The notes below the pieces were generated by a model. That model was given only the letters and a program-made list of their open reading frames with translations. It made no database searches and had not been told where the DNA came from. From NCBI GenBank assembly GCA_033064195.1, contig JARBJD010000194.1, forward strand, positions 78,756-142,755: a DNA stretch of 64,000 nt, written 5' to 3'. Origin of the DNA: Blattamonas nauphoetae (taxonomy: Eukaryota > Preaxostyla > Oxymonadida). This document shows, in pieces, positions 54,447 through 64,000 of this stretch (positions are counted from its first letter, which is position 1; each line of letters begins with the position of its first letter). Both the position numbers and the translations under genes were made by a program.

Positions 54447-55849
54447 AGGTTTTTTTAAAACAGTATTTTCGATTCGTTTTCACTTCGTTGGAGACGAGGA
54501 CTGCTATATCATCCACCATTGTTGTCGGTTTTTCTCTTTGGAACCAGTCAACACAGAAAGTGCATGACACTGAAAACGGTCGATTTTCCAGACGACTCCA
54601 GTCAAATTTGTTCTCCAAACATACGTCAACAGCTTTCATGTTGGACTCACCGCTGTCTTCCCACATTTAATCCAACTCTATCATCATCAATCGTTCACCA
54701 TTCTGACTCACAATCACGATGTGAACAGGCAGTTAGACGGTGTTTCATGTATATCTTTTCTATGCTATCCCTTCATTTTCCAGAATAAATGATATATTCA
54801 ACCTGAAAATACGTTAGAACATCTTTGATGCATGCCAAAATCAGCTCTCTGTATCCAACTCTCTTCATCTCGTATTTTCAACGATTTCAGTCTGTCCTGT
54901 CACCTTCCTGAACACAAACAGTTTGCTATAGTCTATTTTAAGAATATTATTGGTTTTTCTCTCCAGTGCAGACAGGTCTCGCTCCATTCTGCACGAAGCT
55001 GAGAATTTTTCGGAATTTCACTGTTTACGATCTGAATCTTCACAACAACATGAATATATGTGTTTTCCTTCAAGGCATGATATCAAAGTCAGCATATCAC
55101 AAGCTCGAAATGCACGAAATCACATCCAACTCACCCCAATCTCAAACATGATACTCGCCGCAACGCATCACCATATTTCATGAGACTGTGGAAGGTAAAC
55201 GGTCGAAAGAAGGAAAGGAAGGAATGCTTACGTCAGAATCAGAACGAAGAAGGCCACTCGATGAATGACAAGTTAAGCGGAATAACTGACACAAAGGAGC
55301 ATATCACGGCACCAGCAGGTTTTTCTCGGATTCAAGAATCAGACACAGTCTTATTCAACACATCAACCAACTCTATGTTCAGATCCGGTTGATCATTCAC
55401 CCTTAATAATTTCATTTCGAACAGGTTCGCAGGCTTGTGAAACAAGTGTGTCGTATGTGAAAAAAGGGAGTCGTGAAAGAAACTGCGAAATCGAATTAGC
55501 GACAGGAGTGTCTGTCATGCAACTATGGGTTCGTATTGCGACAGGTCCACTGACACGGCTTTTCTCCAAGTCACCCATGTATATCCATTTCTGATTATTC
55601 CACATTAATCAAACAGTGAGAGGCGGGAAAAGTTTAGTTTTTCAATGGTTCTTGTCTTTGGCTTTCATCTTTCTGTGATATGGGCGGATCAAAACCTGTC
55701 ACCGTAATATTGGCTGATTACAATGTACATTCACAATTAAGACATAAACAGTCAAGAAACATGAGAAAATATCAAGTAGTCAAATAAAAATGAGTTTGGC
55801 ATAGTGGATAAGTGATGAATCTTGATTCGCTTTGTAACGTCCGTCGCGT
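54447..55849. other. Region without recognisable genes before the 17-bp array
   Basis: Only short frames in all directions, with ordinary A/T-rich composition and no intact splice-linked coding series. A minus-strand frame at 55605-55393 (70 codons) has no recognised motif. Confidence 0.45.
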
Positions 55850-58800
55850 TGTTCCTTCCTTCTTGTTGTTCCTTCCTTCTTGTTGTTCCTTCCTTCTTGT
55901 TGTTCCTTCCTTCTTGTTGTTCCTTCCTACTGATTGTTCATTCCTTCTGATTGTTCCTTCCTTCTTGTTGTTCCTTCCTCCTTGTCGTTCCTTCCTTCTT
56001 GTTGTTCCTTCTTTCTTGTTGTTCCTTCCTTCTTGTTGTTCCTTCCTACTGATTGTTCATTCCTTCTGATTGTTCCTTCCTTCTTGTTGTTCCTTCTTTC
56101 GTGTGGTTCCTTCCTTCTTGTTGTTCCTTCCTTCTTGTTGTTCCTTCCTTCTTGTTGTTCCTTCTTTCGTGTGGTTCCTTCCTTCTTGTTGTTCCTTCCT
56201 TCTTGTTGTTCCTTCCTTCTTGTTGTTCCTTCCTTCTTGTTGTTCCTTCCTTCTTGTTGTTCCTTCCTTCTTGTTGTTCCTTCCTTCTTGTTGTTCCTTC
56301 CTTCTTGTTGTTCCTTCCTTCTTGTTGTTCCTTCCTTCTTGTTGTTCCTTCCTTCTTGTTGTTCCTTCCTTCTTGTTGTTCCTTCCTTCTTGTTGTTCCT
56401 TCCTTCTTGTTGTTCCTTCCTTCTTGTTGTTCATTCCATCTGATTGTTCCTTCCTTCTTGTTGTTCCTTCCTTCTTGTTGTTCCTTCCTTCTTGTTGTTC
56501 CTTCCTTCTTGTTGTTCCTTCCTTCTTGTTGTTCCTTCCTACTGATTGTTCATTCCTTCTGATTGTTCCTTCCTTCTGATTGTTCATTCCTTCTTGTTGT
56601 TCCTTCCTTCTTGTTGTTCCTTCCTACTGATTGTTCATTCCTTCTGATTGTTCCTTCCTTCTTGTTGTTCCTTCCTTCTGATTGTTCCTTCCTTCTGATT
56701 GTTCCTTCCTTCTTGCTTGTTCATTCCTTCTGATTGTTCCTTCCTTCTGATTGTTCCTTCCTCCTTGTCGTTCCTTCCTACTGATTGTTCCTTCCTACTG
56801 ATTGTTCCTTCCTTCTGATTGTTCCTTCCTTCTTGTTGTTCCTTCCTTCTGATTGTTCCTTCCTTCTTGTTTCCTTCTTCTTTTCCTTCGTTGTTCCTTC
56901 CTTCTTGTTGTTCCTTCCTGTTGTTCCTTCCTTCTTGTTGTTCCTTCTTGTTGTTCCTTCCTTGTTGTTCCTTCCTTCTTGTTGTTCCTTCCTTCTTGTT
57001 GTTCCTTCCTTCTGATTGTTCCTTCCTTCTTGTTGTTCCTTCCTTCTGATTGTTCCTTCCTTCTTGTTGTTCCTTCCTTCTGATTGTTCCTTCCTTCTGA
57101 TTGTTCATTCCTTCTTGTTGTTCCTTCCTTCTTGTTGTTCCTTCCTACTGATTGTTCATTCCTTCTGATTGTTCCTTCCTTCTGAGTGTTCCTTCCTTCT
57201 TGTTGTTCCTTCCTTCTGATTGTTCCTTCCTTCTGATTGTTCCTTCCTCCTTGTCGTTCCTTCCTACTGATTGTTCCTTCCTACTGATTGTTCCTTCCTT
57301 CTGATTGTTCATTCCTTCTGATTGTTCCTTCCTTCTTGTTGTTCCTTCCTACTGATTGTTCCTTCCTTCTTGTTGTTCCTTCCTTCTTGTTGTTCCTTCC
57401 TTCTGATTGTTCATTCCTTCTTGTTGTTCCTTCCTTCTTGTTGTTCCTTCCATTCCTTCTGATTGTTCCTTCCTTCTGAGTGTTCCTTCCTTCTTGTTGT
57501 TCCTTCCTTCTGATTGTTCCTTCCTTCTGATTGTTCCTTCCTTCTTGCTTGTTCATTCCTTCTGATTGTTCCTTCCTTCTGATTGTTCCTTCCTCCTTGT
57601 CGTTCCTTCCTACTGATTGTTCCTTCCTACTGATTGTTCCTTCCTTCTGATTGTTCATTCCTTCTGATTGTTCCTTCCTTCTTGTTGTTCCTTCCTACTG
57701 ATTGTTCCTTCCTTCTTGTTGTTCCTTCCTTCTTGTTGTTCCTTCTTTCATGTTGTTCCTTCCTTCTTGTAGTTCCTTCCTTCTTGTTGTTCCTTCTTTC
57801 ATGTTGTTCCTTCCATCTTGTTGTTCCTTCCTTCTTGTTGTTCCTTCCTACTGATTGTTCATTCCTCCTTGTTGTTCCTTCCTTCTGATTGTTCCTTCCT
57901 TCTGATTGTTCCTTCCTTCTTGTTATTCCTTCCTTCTTGTTGTTCCTTCATTCATGTCGTTCCTTCCTTCTTGTAGTTCCTTCCTTCTGATTGTTCCTTC
58001 CTTCTGATTGTTCCTTCCTTCTGATTGTTCATTCCATCTGATTGTTCCTTCCTTCTTGTTGTTCTTTCATTCATGTTGTTCCTTCCTTCTTGTAGTTCCT
58101 TCCTTCTGATTGTTCCTTCCTTCTGATTGTTCATTCCATCTGATTGTTCCTTCCTCCTTGTTGTTCTTTCATTCATGTTGTTCCTTCCTTCTTGTAGTTC
58201 CTTCCTTCTGATTGTTCCTTCCTTCTGATTGTTTCTTCCTTCTGATTGGTCCTTCCTTCTTGTTTGTTCATTCTATCTGATTGTTCCTTCCTTCTGATTG
58301 TTACTTCCTTCTGATTGTTCCTTCCTTCTGATTGTTCCTTTCTTCTTGTTGTTCTTTCATTCATGTTGTTCCTTCCTTCTTGTTGTTCCTTCCTTCTGAT
58401 TGTTCCTTCCTTCTGATTGTTCCTTCCTTCTGATTGTTCCTTCCTTCTTGTTGTTCCTTCTTTCTGATTGTTCCTTCCTTCTTGTAGTTCCTTCCTTCTG
58501 ATTGTTCATTCCTTCTGATTGTTCCTTCCTTCTTGTTGTTCCTTCTTTCTGATTGTTCCTTCCTTCTTGTTGTTCCTTCCTTCTGATTGTTCCTTCCTTC
58601 TTGTTGTTCCTTCCTTTTGATTGTTCATTCCTTCTGATTGTTCATTCCTTCTGATTGTTCCTTCCTTCTTGTTGTTCCTTCTTTCTGATTGTTCCTTCCT
58701 TCTTGTTGTTCCTTCCTTCTGATTGTTCCTTCCTTCTTGTTGTTCCTTCCTTTTGATTGTTCATTCCTTCTGATTGTTCCTTCTTTCGTGTGGTTCCTTC

Positions 58801-59066
58801 CTTCTTGTTGTTCCTTCCTCCTTGTTGTTCCTTCCTTCTTGTTGTTCCTTCTTTCGTGTGGTTCCTTCCTTCTTGTTGTTCCTTCCTTCTTGTTGTTCCT
58901 TCCTCCTTGTTGTTCCTTCCTTCTTGTTGTTCCTTCCTTCTTGTTGTTCCTTCTTTCTGATTGTTCCTTCCTTCTTGTTGTTCCTTCCTTCTGATTGTTC
59001 CATCCTTCCTGTTGTTCCATCTTTTCTGTTCTTCCATCTTTTCTGTTGTTCCTTCCTTTCTTTTCA
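55850..59066. repeat. 17-bp minisatellite array (GTTCCTTCCTTCTTGTT family)
   Basis: About 3.2 kb of head-to-tail 17-bp units. The two commonest versions are GTTCCTTCCTTCTTGTT and GTTCCTTCCTTCTGATT, with variants containing CTACTGATT, GTGTGG, CATG or an extra base. The strand shown is almost pure pyrimidine apart from the GTTG or GATTG spacer. Since 17 is not a multiple of 3 and units lack stops, all three frames on each strand stay open for long stretches and would give 17-residue periodic peptides; these frames should not be called genes. Blocks of several hundred bp are repeated as larger units (for example about 56.7-57.0 and 57.2-57.5 kb), indicating segmental amplification. Confidence 0.95.
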
Positions 59067-61300
59067 TTCCAACAACGAGTGTTGTAGACTCTTTCACGTC
59101 TGTCTGCATTTCGATCTTTGGAAGAGCTGGCGTTGTGTTGTCCTTTTCTGTCTGAATGCATGTCTCCAAGCTGCGAACGATCGAAGGGCAAGGGGCAGAT
59201 GGCGATGAACATTCATGTTGTCCAAGTGTGGGATGAAGCGAAGAGATCGTTCGATTTTGAGCCGGAGTTGTTCTCAAAGAAACCAGTATTCTTCTACAGC
59301 TTTCTGCTATTCACGCTCTCAAGAGAGACCACTTCATTGTCGTTGGGGGTATAATTCAGGAAGTGGCAGTGCGAGAGTGTCATAGACGGCTGGTTGGTTG
59401 TGAGTGATGATGATCAAGAGTGCTCGATGACGGAGGTCGATGGCAGGTGCAGCTTCCCAGTTGATGACAAAACAAAGACTGAGTTGATCAGAGACGTTGG
59501 GAGGAAAATGGCAAGACTGGACAGAACAAGCTCGCTAGCTTTCACGTCGAGTTAAGCGTTAGCCAATAATTCCAGGTTGTTTGTGACAGAATCGGCGACG
59601 TTCATAGTCTTGTCTTTCGTTGACAGCTTCTCGTTCAGAGTGAGAAGTGTGTCGAGCATCAGAGAATGAGTATCTGACAGGACAGGAATGTTGGAGTATC
59701 TCTGTTTCAGTGACAGACAGGGAAGGAGCGTGTTCCCGCATAGAAGATAATCGTGTGCAACATCAGCACGCAGACTCAGTTGGGTGGTCTTGTGATGGAA
59801 GGTATAGAGGATTGACCCGACAAGCGATCCAACTTCAAACTCAAACAGAGAGCGTTCTGTGGAAGAGAAGGCAGGAGGTGTGCTTTGCGATGGATGAAGG
59901 AAGGAATCTCGAATAGTCTTGAGAGAAGCAGTCTCCTTTCCAGAAGCAACCCCACAATACACAGCTTGTCCTTTCTGTGCTGAACACCCTGTTCCAGCCG
60001 TGACATCTCCAAAAGTCATCGACGTGGGTGAGATGGACGGAGGAAGAGTCGAGCTGACCAAATCGACGAAGATGGCTCCTCCGTCCTTTAAAGACGAGTA
60101 CGACACGAACGTCACTTTGTTAGTCGAATATCCAATTTGCCAAGGTGAAGTTATCACTCTCTGTTTTCAGATTCAGGAGCGATCCAGTCTTCATCGAGAG
60201 AGATACAATCACGTTCCTTTTCCATTCGCTGGGCGCGATGTGAACCTCGAAGTGTCAGCGATTGAGAAGAGGGTTGATACTAGCGTTAGTTTCTTTGTTG
60301 TTGTTTGCTTCGTTCCATTTTTTCAGATCTCACATTTGTTCCCAGTCTGCACAATAGTGTCTTGAGTGATACTTCCAAACGATGACGTGTGAAGAATACG
60401 GCTAGCTCCATCAGTCGAGTAGCAAGAGAGTGCACAGATGCCACATTCCATCTTCTTGTTCACGACATCTAAAGGAAGTTTCAGAGTTCGAGAAGGAAAA
60501 CGAGGGGAATTGGATGGCAGTGAGACCGATCGAACCACTAGTGATCATGATGTTCGATGTTGTGCTTGATAGGGAGCGTTTGGAGAGGGAGATGAGGCCA
60601 GATGAGACAGTGATGATTCGCGAGGTCAATGCACCAGGGTGTGATAGAATCGAGTCTGGTGTCGATATCTGTGATCGTCTAGGTTGCGTTGGACAATTTC
60701 CAGAATGTGGTCAGGTAAAAACACGAAGATATTCTCTAATCTCGATACGTTTGGCAGGCAACGAATGTCTTTTATTTTGAGGAGCGATTCCTGTATGAAG
60801 ATTCTGGATTCTGTGCGATTGCACATTGTAGATTGGGTTATCACGATGGAAATAGGAATGAAGGAGAATGAGTGTCTAGAGATCAACAGACAGATCATTT
60901 TTGAAGACACACATGAGGATATAAAAGGCGAGCACATGTGGGTCAATATTTTTGACATCATAGAAAAGTTCGAGATCACCCCTTCAAAACCTCCTCTCCG
61001 CATTCTTTTTTTCAAATTTGCTGTTAAATCTCAAATAGCTCTTTCTCACCTCCATGAACTGATTACATGTGTTTTTTTCGATCTATTCATACCAGTAGAC
61101 AAATTGGAGGTGGATTACAAAACAATATGGGTTGATCGTCATTTGGTGGACTATGTACCGTCTACCATCTTCCTCACTGCACTGGATGTGGTGTTCCGGG
61201 CGAATGTCTCCTTCACCACCATATTACCTCTTCTCTCATTCTCTCTCTCTTCTGTTTTCCCTCTCTACGCACGATTTTGAAGCTTGGATGAATGATTTCA
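59067..61300 (-). pseudogene. Decayed beta-helix surface-protein family sequence
   Basis: Minus-strand frames contain family-like pieces: DGGAIFVDLVSSTLPPSI and QKGQAVYCGVASGKETASL (frame 60157-59552), then DYLLCGNTLLPCLSLKQRY, similar to the CG...PCxSI pattern of oxymonad beta-helix surface proteins, and further fragments at 60629-60323 and 61015-60626. At the left edge (about 59250-59090) HECSSPSAPCPSIVRSLE has the same pattern. Frames change repeatedly and no single open chain spans the region. It is flanked by the two tandem arrays. Confidence 0.45.
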
Positions 61301-61616
61301 GTTTTATTCACTTTTGGTGGTGTATTATCTCAAACAAGTGATTTTTCTTTAGTTTGTTTTCTCAAGAAAGTGTTAATTGTGAGTTGAAAACAACAAGATT
61401 CATGGAAGACACAATTAAGATGGAAAGTGCTGATGAGAGAAAGAGTGGAGGGAGGCGGAGGCTCGAGGAGGTGAGTTTGGATGTCGCAGAAGGAAAAAGG
61501 GAGTCTATCGGAAGGAGGTGAGTGGAGGACGAGGGAGGTGAGTGGAGGGCGAGGGAGGTGAGTGGAGGATTAGAGAGGGAGGGAGAAGTGCAGAGGACGA
61601 GGGAGGCAAGTAGAGG

Positions 61617-64000
61617 TGAGTGGAGTGTGGTGGCGATGGGGAGCGAAGTGGAGTGTTTGGTGGCGATGAGGAGCGAAATGGAGTGTTTGGTGGCGATGAG
61701 GAGCGAAGCGGAGTGTTTGGTGGCGATAGGGAGCGAACTGGAGTGTTTGGTGGCGATAGAGAGCGAGCTGGAGTGTTTGGTGGCGATGAGGAGCGAAATG
61801 GAATGTTTGGTGGCGATAGGGAGCGAAGCGGAGTGTTTGGTGGCGATGGGGAGCGAAGTGGAGTGTTTGGTGGCGATGGGGAGCGAAGTGGAGTGGTTGG
61901 TGGCGATGAGGAGCGAAATGGAGTGTTTGGTGGCGATGGGGAGCGAAGCGGAATGTTTGGTGGCGATGAGGAGCGAACTGGAGTGTTTGGTGGCGAGGAG
62001 GAGCGAAGCGGAGTGTTTGGTGGCGATGGGGAGCGAAGCGGAATGTTTGGTGGCGATGGGGAGCGAAGCGGAATGTTTGGTGGCGATGAGGAGCGAAATG
62101 GAGTGTTTGGTGGCGATGGGGAGCGAAGTGGAGTGTTTGGTGGCGATAGGGAGCGAAGCGGAGTGTTTGGTGGCGATGGGGAGCGAAGCGGATTGTTTGG
62201 TGGCGATAGGGGGCGAAGCGGAGTGTTTGGTGGCGATGGGGAGCGAAGTGGAGTGTTTGGTGGCGATGAGGAGCGAAGCGGAATGTTTGGTGGCGATGAG
62301 GAGCGAAATGGAGTGTTTGGTGGCGATAGGGAGCGAACCGGAGTGTTTGGTGGCGATGGGGAGCGAAGCGGAATGTTTGGTGGCGATGGGGAGCGAAGCG
62401 GAATGTTTGGTGGCGATGGGGAGCGAAGCGGAATGTTTGGTGGCGATGAGGAGCGAAATGGAGTGTTTGGTGGCGATGGGGAGCGAAGCGGAATGTTTGG
62501 TGGCGATAGAGAGCGAACTGGAGTGTTTGGTGGCGATGAGGAGCGAAATGGAGTGTTTGGTGGCGATAGGGAGCGAAGCGGAGTGTTTGGTGGCGATGGG
62601 GAGCGAAGTGGAGTGTTTGGTGGCGATGGGGGCGAAGTGGAGTGTTTGGTGGCGATAGGGAGCGAAGTGGAGTGTTTGGTGGCGATGGGGAGCGAAGTGG
62701 AGTGTTTGGTGGCGATGAGGAGCGAAGTGGAGTGTTTGGTGGCGATGGGGAGCGAAGCGGAGTGTTTGGTGGCGATGGGGAGCGAAGCGGAATGTTTGGT
62801 GGCGATAGGGAGCGAAGCGGAGTGTTTGGTGGCGATGGGGGCAGAAGCGGAATGTTTGGTGGCGATAGGGAGCGAACTGGGTGTTTGGTGGCGATGAGGG
62901 CGAAGTGCAGGTGTTTGGTGGCGATGAGGAGCGAACTGGAGTGTTTGGTGGCGATGAGGGCGAAATGGAGTGTTTGGTGGCGAGGGCGAAGCGGGAGTGT
63001 TTGGTGGCGATAGAGAGCGAACTGGGTGTTTGGTGGCGATGAGGAGCGAACTGGAATGTTTGGTGGCGATAGGGAGCGAAGCGGAGTGTTTGGTGGCGAT
63101 GGGGAGCGAAGTGGAGTGTTTGGTGGCGATAGGGGCGAAGCGGGTGTTTGGTGGCGATAGAGAGCGAACTGGAGTGTTTGGTGGCGATGAGGAGCGAAAT
63201 GAGTGTTTGGTGGCGATGAAGGGCAAGCGGAGTGTTTGGTGGCGATAAGGAGCGAACTGGGTGTTTGGTGGCGATAGAGAGCGAGCTGCAGGTGTTTGGT
63301 GGCGATAGGGGGCGAAGCGGAGTGTTTGGTGGCGATGGGGGCAATTGGAGTGTTTGGTGGCGATGGGGAGCCCGAAGTGGAGTGTTTGGTGGCGATAGGG
63401 GCGAAGTGGGTGTTTGGTGGCGATGGGGAGCGAAGTGGGTGTTTGGTGGCGATGAGGGCGAAGTGGGTGTTTGGTGGCGATGAGGGCGAAGCGGGTGTTT
63501 GGTGGCGATGGGGAGCGAAGCGGAATGTTTGGTGGCGATAGAGGGCGAAGCGGGTGTTTGGTGGCGATGGGGGCGAAGCGGAATGTTTGGTGGCGATAGG
63601 GGCGAACTGGAGTGTTTTGGTGGCGATGAGGAGCGAAGTGGAGTGTTTGGTGGCGATGAGGCGAACTGGGTGTTTGGTGGCGATGAGGGCGAAGTAAGGT
63701 GTTTGGTGGCGAAGGGAGGCAAGGCGGGTGTTTGGTGGCGATAGAGGCGAACTGGGTGTTTGGTGTGGCGATGGGGCGAACTGGAATGTTTGGTGGCGAT
63801 GAGGGGCAAGCGGAGTGTTTGGTGGCGATGGGGAGCAGAAGTGGGTGTTTGGTGGCGATAGGGGGCGAAGCGGTGTTTGGTGGCGATAGAAGCGAACTGG
63901 GTGTTTGGTGGCGATGAGGCAAAGTGGGTGTTTGGTGGCGATAGAGGCGAACTGGAGTGTTTGGTGGCGATGGGAGCAAGAAATGGGTGTTTGGTGGCGA
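61617..64000. repeat. 30-bp minisatellite array reaching the window edge
   Basis: Tandem units with consensus close to GTGTTTGGTGGCGATGGGGA followed by GCGAAGTGGA (30 bp), differing mainly at GATGGG/GATGAG/GATAGG and GAAGTG/GAAGCG/GAAATG/GAACTG. Being a multiple of 3 and stop-free, the unit keeps frames open on both strands; minus frames read as repeats of IATKHSASLP or PPNTPLRSPS and plus frames as GSEAECLVAM. From about 62630 rightwards units become irregular (26-31 bp), suggesting older or less homogenised repeats near the right edge. The array is cut by the end of the window, so its full length is unknown. No flanking gene supports translation. Confidence 0.95.

Noticed and set aside
56053-56579. 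Long open frames with FLLFLPSCCSFLLVVPS-like repeats
   Set aside because: They are translations of the 17-bp tandem array; all frames of both strands are open because the unit lacks stops.
59919-60365. Plus-strand 148-codon frame
   Set aside because: It lies opposite to minus-strand sequence resembling the beta-helix family and shows no recognisable protein pattern itself.
61362-63979. Minus-strand frames of more than 800 codons with IATKHSASLP or SPPNTPLRSP repeats, and plus-strand counterparts
   Set aside because: They coincide with the 30-bp array, are open in several frames at once and have no start or neighbouring conserved domain.
1-64000. Alternative genetic code with TAA/TAG reassigned to Gln, as in some oxymonads
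   Set aside because: Conserved proteins here end properly at TAG (SKP1, NAA10), TAA (HERP-like, ENT) and TGA (UTP20, NXF1), so the standard code is used.

Overview
The window looks like nuclear DNA of a Preaxostyla (oxymonad) flagellate, close to the Blattamonas/Monocercomonoides group. This is inferred from four things: very short GT-AG introns (23 to about 70 nt) inside typical eukaryotic genes; TAA, TAG and TGA all ending conserved reading frames (standard code); a broken SufD-SufS fusion fragment, where the SufDSU fusion is known from oxymonads; and decayed members of protein families I associate with oxymonads (beta-helix/transmembrane/kinase-tail, SPRY-like, ARM-like). No organelle, prokaryotic operon or rRNA feature was seen.

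Layout. Positions 1-34.5 kb are a compact housekeeping block with intergenic gaps of about 75-220 bp. In order: equilibrative nucleoside transporter (+), N-terminal acetyltransferase NAA10 (+), cyclin T/K (-), a C9orf72-type DENN protein (-), SKP1 (-), an ARM-like protein (+), the mRNA exporter NXF1/Mex67 (-), a long coiled-coil protein (-), the 4280-residue UTP20 (-), an inverted partial copy of UTP20 (+), and a ubiquitin-like-domain membrane protein of HERP type (-). I rebuilt most exon chains by hand. Summed coding lengths are divisible by three for the ENT, NAA10, cyclin, C9orf72, SKP1, coiled-coil and HERP-like genes.

Positions 34.6-64 kb are a different compartment. It holds an RRM gene with a frameshift, decayed surface-protein and SPRY-like genes, two hAT-like elements with perfect 8-bp target-site duplications (one carrying the SufDSU fragment), a DDE-transposase-like gene with a mariner fragment, a dispersed A/T-rich repeat family in inverted pairs, a 3.2-kb array of a 17-bp repeat, and a 30-bp repeat array that runs off the right edge. 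The long reading frames in both arrays exist only because the repeat units lack stops.

Functionally the intact block covers transcription elongation (cyclin T), mRNA export (NXF1), small-subunit rRNA processing (UTP20), N-terminal acetylation (NAA10), ubiquitin ligase assembly (SKP1), membrane-trafficking or autophagy control (C9orf72) and probably ER quality control (HERP-like). The most noteworthy items are the C9orf72 homologue with a roughly 500-residue insertion, the transposon-borne SufDSU fragment, and the inverted UTP20 fragment next to the UTP20 start.
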